NCBI GenBank assembly: GCA_020635715.1 | Contig: JACJZG010000003.1 | Coordinates: 62,001-126,000, forward strand | Length of the DNA stretch: 64,000 nt | Reading direction: 5' to 3' | DNA from: Flavobacteriales bacterium | Lineage (GTDB): Bacteria; Bacteroidota; Bacteroidia; Flavobacteriales_F; PHOS-HE28 | Shown: piece after piece, positions 58,139 through 64,000 of the stretch | Layout of the letters: each line of letters opens with the position of its first letter | Position numbering within the stretch: the stretch's first letter is position 1 | The notes under the pieces: model-generated | Database searches by the model: none | Seen by the model: the letters and a program-made list of their open reading frames with translations, nothing else | Told to the model about the DNA's origin: nothing | Translations under genes and position numbers: made by a program

Positions 58139-59812
58139 ATGAACCACCTGATCGAAGGCCCGGCCGGCACCCTCTCCCTGCACAACCCGCTGCTGCACCT
58201 GGAGGTGTTGGGCGGGATCAAGCTCGAAGGTCTGGACCGCATGCGCATCACCCTGAAGGTGGAGATCCCCGACAATCCGCGCCCGCCGATCCGCCACAAC
58301 CTGGACCTGTACAATGACACGCAGCTGGAGAAGTTCATCCGCAAGGCGGCCGAGCGCCTGGAGGTGGGCACCAGCGTGATCGCGGCGAGCCTGAGCGAGC
58401 TGACGGCCCAACTGGAAAGCCACCGCCTGGAGAAGATCGAGGCCAAGGACGAGAAGAAGCCAGCGCCCACGCTGAGCGCGGAGGAACGGCAAGCGGCGAT
58501 CGAAGACCTGAAGCAAGCGCACTTGCAGCAACGCACCTTGGAAGACCTGCACGGCACGGGGATCCTGGGCGAAGAGAAGAACGTGCTGATCCTGTGGTAC
58601 GCCATGGGATCGCGCAAGCGCCACGATCCGTTGAGCGTGATCTGCCTGGCGGGAAGCGGCACGGGCAAGAGCTACCTGATGGAGAAGGTGGCCGGGTGCA
58701 TGCCCGGCGAGGAGATCAGAGAGAACACCGCGTTCACGGGAGCCAGCTTCTACCACTTCGAGCGCGAGGAGATCAAGGGCAAGGTGTTCCTGATCGAGGA
58801 TCTGGAAGGTGCGCAGGAAGTGATGTTCCCGATCAGGGAGCTACAGAGCAAGAAGCGGATCAGCAAGACCATGACGGTGAAGGAGAAGAGCGGAGCCTTG
58901 AAGACCGTGACGCTGGTAGTGGAAGGCCCGGTGTGCGTGATCGGCTGCACCACGCGGGAGAAGGTGTACGAGGACAACGCGAACCGGAGCCTGTTGATCC
59001 ACCTGGACGGCAGCAAGGAGCAGGACGCGCGGATCATGCACTACCAGAAGCAGCGGCGGGCGGGGCTGATCGACACCACGAAAGAAGCGCTCTTGCAAGC
59101 GAAGCTGAGACGGATGCAACAGGTGTTGGAACCGGTGACGGTGATCAACCCCTACGCGCCCTTGATCGACCTGCCCGCCGAAGTGTTCAAGCCGCGCCGC
59201 ACCTTGCCGCTGCTGCTGAGCTTCATCGAGGCGATCACCTTCTTCCACCAATACCAGCGACAGCACCAGGTGGACCAGCAGACCGGTGAAGTGTTCATCG
59301 AGAGCACCCCGGAGGATGTGGAAGCGGCCTTCGCGTTGTTGGAGGACGTGCTGTTCAGGAAGGCGGACGAGCTGAGCGGCGCGGCGCGGACGTTCTTCCA
59401 ACTGCTGAAGCAATGGGACGGGCAGCGCAGCCGGGCCACGGATCCCAAGCAAGGCGGCTTCTTTGCCAGCATGGTGCGCGACGACCTGCGGATCCACCCG
59501 CGCACCCTGGGGCGCTACCTGGGCGAGCTGTGCGAGTTCGGGCTGTTGGAGATCACCGGCGGCAACAAGTACCGGGGCGGCTACAGCTACAAAGTGCGCG
59601 ACGTGAAGAGCTACCAGGGCTTGCAGCAGCGCATCGGCGAGCAGGTGCGGCGCGTGATCGAGCAGGTGAAGGCATGCGCGGAGAAGCGGGTGAACGAAGC
59701 ACATGCAGAGCAGACCCAGGCCGAAGCAGTGAAGCCCAAGCGCAGACCCGGACGACCGAAGAAGAAGGTTGAAGGAGCCGAGCCGGACAGTACGCCAGCA
59801 GTCGGACAGTAG
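58139..59812 (+). CDS. AAA+ ATPase with AT-hook-like tail, recombinase-associated
   Basis: 557 residues from the ATG at 58139 (MNHLIEGPAG). A first domain of about 130 residues (TLKVEIPDNPRPPIRHNLDL) is followed by a P-loop: Walker A LAGSGTGKSYLM (Lys177) and Walker B VFLIEDLEGA (about 216-224). Then come IRELQSKKRISKTMTVKEK, VEGPVCVIGCTTREKVYEDN and ANRSLLIHLD (sensor region). This resembles MCM-like ATPase blocks of primase-type proteins on mobile elements, but no zinc-ribbon or Toprim is present. A winged-helix-like part (IHPRTLGRYLGELCEFGLLE) precedes KRRPGRPKKKVEG, an AT-hook-like DNA-binding tail. It leads the operon with the two recombinases and probably remodels DNA for them. Confidence 0.8.
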   Translation: MNHLIEGPAGTLSLHNPLLHLEVLGGIKLEGLDRMRITLKVEIPDNPRPPIRHNLDLYNDTQLEKFIRKAAERLEVGTSVIAASLSELTAQLESHRLEKIEAKDEKKPAPTLSAEERQAAIEDLKQAHLQQRTLEDLHGTGILGEEKNVLILWYAMGSRKRHDPLSVICLAGSGTGKSYLMEKVAGCMPGEEIRENTAFTGASFYHFEREEIKGKVFLIEDLEGAQEVMFPIRELQSKKRISKTMTVKEKSGALKTVTLVVEGPVCVIGCTTREKVYEDNANRSLLIHLDGSKEQDARIMHYQKQRRAGLIDTTKEALLQAKLRRMQQVLEPVTVINPYAPLIDLPAEVFKPRRTLPLLLSFIEAITFFHQYQRQHQVDQQTGEVFIESTPEDVEAAFALLEDVLFRKADELSGAARTFFQLLKQWDGQRSRATDPKQGGFFASMVRDDLRIHPRTLGRYLGELCEFGLLEITGGNKYRGGYSYKVRDVKSYQGLQQRIGEQVRRVIEQVKACAEKRVNEAHAEQTQAEAVKPKRRPGRPKKKVEGAEPDSTPAVGQ

Positions 59813-59900
59813 GCGGGGTGTCCTACTGAAGCGCTTGCCGATCGCGGGAAAGCGGCCAGGTGGACGATCGATCCCGGAAACGCCCTAAGAGCAACGAAGA

Positions 59901-60929
59901 ATGAAGCAACTGGTCGTTGAGAGCGAGGGGTTCCGCTACGTGGAACAGTCCTTCCGCGAATGGCTGGACATCCTGGGCTACGCGCCGCGCACGGTGTACA
60001 AGCTGCCCCTGCACGTGCGCGAGTTCCTGCACTACCTGGAAAGTGTGGGCACCACGCAGGTGCAGCAGATCGACGTACAACACTTCCACGATCACTTCGC
60101 GCACTTGCGCGAGCGCACCAACACGCGCACCGGTGGCGGGCTCAGCAACGGATCATTGAACAAGCACCTGCAGGCGCTCTACAAGTTCACCGAGTACCTG
60201 CGCGAGAGCGGGCGGCTGGTGCTGCCCCACCTGAAGATCGAATGGGAAAGCGACGACACGCGGCACATCGAGCACCTGAGCCAGGAGGAGATCCACGAGC
60301 TGTACCGCGTCACCGATCCGGGCACGCCCGCGCCGGGCGCGTGGCAGCCCGAGGCGATCGCCGCGCGTGACCGGGCCATCCTCACGGTCTTCTACGGGTG
60401 CGGGCTACGACGCAACGAAGGCTACCACCTGGACCTGGGGGACATCAACCTGGACAAGCAAGTGCTGCACGTGCGCAAGGGCAAGAACTACAAGGAACGG
60501 CTGGTGCCCTTCAACAAGAGCGCGAGCGCCCACCTGCAAAGCTGGATCTACGACCACCGCCCCGCGATGCTGAAGGCCCCGCGTGAAGAAGCCTTGTTCA
60601 TCAGCCAGAAGGGAACGCGCATGGACACGCAGACCATGGCCCTGCGCTTGAAGATCCTGCAACAGCGCAGCGACAACATCGAGTTGCAGGCCAAGAACGT
60701 GCGGCTGCATGTGCTGCGCCACTCGATCGCCACGCACCTGCTACAGAACGGGATGGACCTGGAGAAGATCGGGCGCTTCCTTGGGCACACATCGTTGGAG
60801 AGTACGCAGGTCTACACGCACCTGGTGGCGGCTGAGAAGAACGAGGAACCCGAGCCGATCATGAAGCCGGAGCCCTACAAGAAGATCCCGCGCCGCCAGT
60901 ACCTGCAACTGCACGAGGACGAGCTATGA
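59901..60929 (+). CDS. Tyrosine recombinase/integrase with complete catalytic set
   Basis: 342 residues. The N-terminal SAM-like core-binding domain (residues 15-105) contains FREWLDILGYAPRTVYKLPL. Catalytic residues: Arg170 in GCGLRRNEG, Lys193 in VRKGKNYKER, His270 and Arg273 in LHVLRHSIATHLL, His296 in RFLGHTSLE and the nucleophile Tyr305 in STQVYTHLVA. All required positions are present, so it should cut and rejoin DNA. It follows the ATPase gene by 88 bases, and its stop overlaps the next recombinase by 4 bases (ATGA). The C-terminus (EPYKKIPRRQYLQLHEDEL) is not a known tail. Confidence 0.94.
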   Translation: MKQLVVESEGFRYVEQSFREWLDILGYAPRTVYKLPLHVREFLHYLESVGTTQVQQIDVQHFHDHFAHLRERTNTRTGGGLSNGSLNKHLQALYKFTEYLRESGRLVLPHLKIEWESDDTRHIEHLSQEEIHELYRVTDPGTPAPGAWQPEAIAARDRAILTVFYGCGLRRNEGYHLDLGDINLDKQVLHVRKGKNYKERLVPFNKSASAHLQSWIYDHRPAMLKAPREEALFISQKGTRMDTQTMALRLKILQQRSDNIELQAKNVRLHVLRHSIATHLLQNGMDLEKIGRFLGHTSLESTQVYTHLVAAEKNEEPEPIMKPEPYKKIPRRQYLQLHEDEL

Positions 60930-61975
60930 AAGCGACACGCAAGCTGGGCAAGAGCAGCGACAGCCGCACACGCGGGCGGGCGCGGACGGAGGCGGGATCC
61001 GAAGAGGCGCGGCAACTGAAGGAGCGGTTGAAGGAAGCGGACACGGGGCGTTGCACTGAGCCTGTCGAAGTGTACGTGGATCACTTGCTGGGCAAGGGCT
61101 ACAGCGGAAGCACGGTGGAGCGTTACGTGCGCGACGGCCTGCGGTTCGTGCAATGGGCCGAAGGGCAGAACGTGGAGATCCAGCAGGTGAGCTACGCGGA
61201 CATCCTGCACTACGTCCAGGGCTTGCGCGGGAAAGTGAAGCAGCGCAGCATCAGCGCCACGGTGAACAGCCTGCGGCACTGGTTCGATCACATGGTGGGC
61301 ACGGGCGCAGCGATGGAGAACCCCACGCGACAGGTCGCGATCAAAGGCGTGCAACGAAGGCACCTGTACGACATCCTCAGCAGGCAGCAACTGGACCGGC
61401 TCTACCACGATCACACCTGGACCGAGAACGAGAAGCACAAGAACCAGAACTGGTACCGGGCCAGCGCGTTGACGCACCAGCGCAACAGGGCGATCGTGGG
61501 GCTGTTGGTGTTCCAGGGCTTGAACGTGACGGAGATCGCGCGGCTGAGCGAGCAGGACCTGAAGTTGAGGGAAGGCAAGGTGTACATCGCTGGAACGCGG
61601 CGCAGCAACGAGCGCGAGCTGAGCTTGGAGGCCGCGCAGATCCTGGACCTGATGGAGTACCACCTGAAGGCGCGGCCCGCGTTGCTGGCCTTGACGCGCA
61701 AGACGAGCGATCGGTTCATCGTGAGCACCGGTAGCGGCCAGGGGATCAATAACGCCATGTTCAAACTGACGGAGAAGCTGCACCAACAGGACAACAGCGT
61801 GAAGAGCATGAAGCAGATCCGCACCAGCGTGATCACGCACTGGCTGAAGCTCTACAACCTGCGCGAAGTGCAGCACATGGCCGGACACCGTTACGTGAGC
61901 AGCACCGAAGCCTACCGGATCAACGACCTGGCCGACCTGCAAGAGGACATCGGGAAGTTCCATCCGATCGGTTGA
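60926..61975 (+). CDS. Tyrosine recombinase with degenerate catalytic site
   Basis: 349 residues. It begins with a basic, low-complexity head of about 40 residues (GKSSDSRTRGRARTEAG), then a core-binding domain (HLLGKGYSGSTVERYVRDGL). The catalytic region aligns with the upstream recombinase, but the first Arg is Asn200 (FQGLNVTEIARL) and the His of HxxR is Lys296 (MKQIRTS). Arg299, His321 (MAGHRYVS) and Tyr330 (STEAYRIND) remain. With two catalytic residues replaced it may be a non-cutting partner in a heteromeric complex, or cut poorly. It overlaps the active recombinase by 4 bases, so the pair is co-translated. A widespread 20-base repeat is embedded in its coding sequence. Confidence 0.9.
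   Translation: MKATRKLGKSSDSRTRGRARTEAGSEEARQLKERLKEADTGRCTEPVEVYVDHLLGKGYSGSTVERYVRDGLRFVQWAEGQNVEIQQVSYADILHYVQGLRGKVKQRSISATVNSLRHWFDHMVGTGAAMENPTRQVAIKGVQRRHLYDILSRQQLDRLYHDHTWTENEKHKNQNWYRASALTHQRNRAIVGLLVFQGLNVTEIARLSEQDLKLREGKVYIAGTRRSNERELSLEAAQILDLMEYHLKARPALLALTRKTSDRFIVSTGSGQGINNAMFKLTEKLHQQDNSVKSMKQIRTSVITHWLKLYNLREVQHMAGHRYVSSTEAYRINDLADLQEDIGKFHPIG
61053..61072. repeat. CACTTCGACAGGCTCAGTGC repeat inside the second recombinase gene
   Basis: The minus strand reads CACTTCGACAGGCTCAGTGC, a short palindromic-core sequence very common between genes in many bacteria. Here it lies in frame near codons 43-49 (CTEPVEV). Confidence 0.6.
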
Positions 61976-62003
61976 AGCCCCCGCCCCCCAATGCGGTCTT
62001 GTT

Positions 62004-62027
62004 GCGCGGCCCCAGAGCGGGCCGCGC
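62004..62027 (+). terminator. Strong hairpin after the second recombinase
   Basis: Nine-base perfect arms around a six-base loop, 28 bases after the stop, without a T tract. It could be a terminator or the 5' end of a structured RNA. Confidence 0.5.
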
Positions 62028-62228
62028 GTCGTTACGCTGCGCCGCCGCTGAAGCTCTGGCGCAGCAGCAGCCTCCAAAAGGTCTTCGTCGTTCACGGCAC
62101 CCTGTGCCGCCGCGTGGCGTGCAAGGGTCGGCGCCAAGTTCCGCCTCAACCGAAACGGTTGCCCCTTGCAAGCCACCACGCCCACGCCCTCCTGTTCGTC
62201 GGGCGCGCGCGTTCGCGGTCGGCACGAT

Positions 62229-62442
62229 GGCCGTTCACTCCTCAGGCGTCGCTTTACTCACCCCTGCAACCCATAGCGGTCGCGCTGATGCGCGGACATG
62301 CTCGCAGGGGTTCGGCGCGCCTGGCTTGCGCGCGCCCGGCCGTCGTCGGCCGTTCGCTCCGTCACGCCCCTTGCATCCATGGCCAGCCGCTCGCCTCTCT
62401 CCGCGGTCGGCTCCACCGTCGACGACGCCGGATGTTCGCTCC
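62229..62442. repeat. Three spaced copies of a GTTCRCTCC motif
   Basis: GGCCGTTCACTCC at 62229, GGCCGTTCGCTCC at 62348, GGATGTTCGCTCC at 62430. The first and third are preceded by GCGGTCGGC, so the unit is longer than the core. Confidence 0.55.
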
Positions 62443-62786
62443 CTTGTCGATCGGCCAGCGTCAGGCCCCCACGCGCACATCGTGGACGCACACGCACGAA
62501 CCCACACGCCCACGAAGTGCGCCGACCCACCACGCAGGCAAGGGATCGCGCCGTCGCTCCTCGGACCTCCTCGCAGCGCTGGCCAGCAACCCGCCGGGTT
62601 GCCTAAAGGCCAGCGGCGGCCGCCGTAACGCGCGCACTGGCCCGTCTCTGGTCGTTCCTCCCGCTACCGGGCCTCACTGTGCCCCGCAGGGCCGGGGCAA
62701 TGAAATGCCCTGGATGGAAGTGGCGGGCTTGTGGCCCGCAGAACCCAGCCAACACACGCCAACGCGCGAAGAAGCCCACGCACACA

Positions 62787-62807
62787 GCGGGGGTCTTCCA
62801 CCCCCGC
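62787..62807. other. Perfect GC hairpin
   Basis: GCGGGGGT (62787-62794) and ACCCCCGC (62800-62807) around loop CTTCC. Confidence 0.55.
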
Positions 62808-63068
62808 CGCCCCTGGATCCACACGCCCGAAGAAGATCAGCTACACCGGCCCGCGCGAATGCAAGCCCTCGCACGGGCCGCGTCCGGTTCCGCTGTTCTT
62901 CTTCGGTCGCGTGGTCGTGGCCTGCTGCACGCACCGCACCGCTCCGATCCACCACCAGCGCGAAACCGCCAGCGCAGCGCATGCCACGAGGTCTTTACTC
63001 TCCGGGGGACGCGCTCCCCACCGTCAGCGCACTCGTTCAGACCTTTACCGGAACAACAACACACGCAC

Positions 63069-63275
63069 ATGGAACCTATGGACCAACTGATGATGCACTT
63101 TACCCGCTTCCGTTCGGGCTTCGTTCTATCCAAAGCGATCCTCGAAGACTACTGCGAAGTGGTGGCCAGGATCGAAGGCAAGACACCCGAAGAGATCAAG
63201 GAGCGGATCAATGCCAAAGCCGTTGCCATCGACCAGGAGATCCGCACCAAGGACAAGGCAACAGCGAACGCGTGA
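63069..63275 (+). CDS. Small protein, 68 residues
   Basis: ATG at 63069 gives MEPMDQLMMHFTRFRSGFVL, then SKAILEDYCEVVARIEGKTP and EEIKERINAKAVAIDQEI, ending KDKATANA. Its composition is protein-like (helical, charged) and differs sharply from the Arg/Ala/Pro-rich frames of the GC-rich region just upstream. I do not recognise it. It may be an accessory factor (excisionase or regulator sized) of the recombinase module. It ends 33 bases before the second RHS start. A longer in-frame extension upstream was rejected. Confidence 0.55.
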   Translation: MEPMDQLMMHFTRFRSGFVLSKAILEDYCEVVARIEGKTPEEIKERINAKAVAIDQEIRTKDKATANA

Positions 63276-63308
63276 GCACGTTACCTTGGGGCCACTGAAG
63301 CGCAAGCG

Positions 63309-64000
63309 GTGAACAACCGGAGCAGCACATACCGACCCACGCCGGAATCTTCACCCCTGCCCGGTGGAACCCCCGCCATTACTGGAAAAAGTGCGGTAGG
63401 CTGCTTCACATTCGGGAGCCTATTGCCCGGAAGGAATTATTGCAGTGATAGCTACAACTTCGGGTTCAATGGTCAGTTGAAAGACGATGAGGTCCACGGA
63501 GCGACTGGGACTAGCTACGCGTTCGAGTACCGAATGCACGACCCAAGGATTGGAAGGTTCCTTTCAACTGATCCTGTTGGTCAGGCTTTTCCTTACTGGA
63601 GTCCCTACCACTTCGCCGCAAATTCTCCAATCTGGTGCATGGACTGGGATGGGCTACAACCTGTTACCAGACAGTTCACGCACCAAGGCACTACCCACAC
63701 ATTTAGAACAAGAAGGCAGAATCCACAGAAGCTCAAGATTGATGGGGTTTCGTATGATTTCTTTAGCGAGATGAGTGGACGAAACCCGAACTCCTTGGCG
63801 TTGCTAAAGGGTGGTCACTCACGGCAACTGCGTCGCAACGCAGACGTCGAGAAGATGGCTGCAATCCACAGAGGTGTGATGGTGAACGAGTTGCTCTTGT
63901 CCGTACTTGAACAGCATCCGGACATTGGTCTGGTCATCATTGGTAATCACAATGTTCCAACCAGCGAGGAGGCGGGTCCAATTGGCACGGCCAGAGGTGA
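63309..64000 (+). CDS. Second orphan RHS-core protein (partial, runs off the window)
   Basis: From a GTG at 63309, the frame is open to the window end (230 residues seen). The RHS core is clear: LLPGRNYCSDSYNFGFNGQL, KDDEVHGATGTSYAFEYRMH, DPRIGRFLSTDPVGQAFP, WSPYHFAANSPIW. After the core boundary (WDGLQP) comes a new domain (TRRQNPQKLKIDGVSYDFFS, LALLKGGHSRQLRRNADVEK, VLEQHPDIGLVIIGNHNVPT) unlike the tip of the RHS gene at 56.1 kb. Again no shell repeats precede the core, and a TACCTTGG promoter-like site lies at 63282. The two RHS genes bracket the recombinase module. Confidence 0.8.
   Translation, partial: MNNRSSTYRPTPESSPLPGGTPAITGKSAVGCFTFGSLLPGRNYCSDSYNFGFNGQLKDDEVHGATGTSYAFEYRMHDPRIGRFLSTDPVGQAFPYWSPYHFAANSPIWCMDWDGLQPVTRQFTHQGTTHTFRTRRQNPQKLKIDGVSYDFFSEMSGRNPNSLALLKGGHSRQLRRNADVEKMAAIHRGVMVNELLLSVLEQHPDIGLVIIGNHNVPTSEEAGPIGTARG

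Larger units (their letters stand above)
61976..63068. other. GC-rich, hairpin-dense non-coding region downstream of the recombinases
   Basis: About 1.1 kb with no credible protein. Long open frames exist on both strands only because stop codons are rare at such GC, and their translations are Arg/Ala/Pro/His-rich and unlike any family. Visible structures: GCGCGGCCC / GGGCCGCGC (62004-62027), GCAACCC-GCC-GGGTTGC (62586-62602), GCGGGGGT / ACCCCCGC (62787-62807) and GCGGGC / GCCCGC near 62.73 kb. A 13-base motif GGCCGTTCRCTCC occurs at 62229 and 62348, with a variant at 62430. It could be a large structured RNA, a recombination or origin region of the element, or a decayed cassette. Confidence 0.55.

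Noticed and set aside
60875..62185. Minus-strand frame opposite the second recombinase and the GC-rich region
   Set aside because: Mirrors a clear recombinase gene in the antisense frame. No motif.
61991..63298. 435-residue open frame through the GC-rich region
   Set aside because: Low-complexity Arg/Ala/Pro/His composition, overlaps the small ORF in another frame, and open frames of this length are expected where A and T are scarce.

Overview
The window reads as a chromosomal contig from a high-GC, uncultured member of the Bacteroidota, probably Flavobacteriales-like. Three things support this: secreted proteins with type IX secretion (T9SS) C-terminal sorting domains next to a PorV/PorQ-type barrel, families typical of the phylum (DUF2911, DUF3127, NupC, four-helix-bundle/S23, orphan RHS cores with a YwqK partner), and promoters of the Bacteroidota -7 type TAnnTTTG (here often TTCG or TTCA). 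I see no rRNA, no CRISPR array and no classical insertion sequence. One tRNA (Leu, anticodon TAG) is present.

Layout. 1-6.0 kb: end of a TonB-dependent outer-membrane receptor, a 1360-residue secreted protein and a PorV/PorQ-type barrel, all on the plus strand. 6.0-15.7 kb: housekeeping genes (greA, a HIT protein, ruvC opposed to a flippase-like membrane protein, a family 2 glycosyltransferase, a DUF3127 OB-fold protein, a flavin reductase, tRNA-Leu, then tig-clpP-clpX and a DUF2911 protein). 16-20 kb: two tandem paralogous T9SS cargo proteins. 20-26.4 kb: a sodium:solute symporter, a PIG-L deacetylase with a compositionally distinct middle, a four-helix-bundle gene surrounded by GGCT-rich repeats, and a DUF2911-TPR protein. 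26.5-36.5 kb: a LytTR/LytS-type two-component pair, a lipoprotein, the thyA-folA pair, a ClC channel, a large secreted protein, a NupC transporter and a second flippase-like protein. 36.6-47 kb: two APC permeases, a bifunctional nuclease with UVR motif, etfB-etfA, a YihY protein, pdhB, a membrane pyrophosphatase and a small hypothetical. 47-56 kb: two deoxynucleoside kinases, a GH3-family enzyme, a DUF2797 protein, sppA, folK and a TPR lipoprotein.

The accessory part is 56.1-64 kb. A short orphan RHS-core gene with an unidentified C-terminal domain overlaps by 4 bases a secreted MORN/YwqK-like gene, which looks like a toxin-tip and immunity pair. Next comes a self-contained module: a divergent XRE regulator, an AAA+ ATPase with a DNA-binding tail, and two overlapping tyrosine recombinases, of which one has a complete catalytic set and the other has lost two catalytic residues. 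About 1.1 kb of very GC-rich, hairpin-rich DNA without a credible protein follows, then a 68-residue small ORF. A second orphan RHS core begins immediately afterwards and runs off the window. This recombinase/ATPase/structured-DNA module sitting between two swappable RHS tips is the best candidate here for an undescribed system.

Limits: all calls come from reading translations and bases directly. Family assignments rest on recognised motifs and not on searches, and start codons are chosen by motif, signal peptide and promoter spacing.
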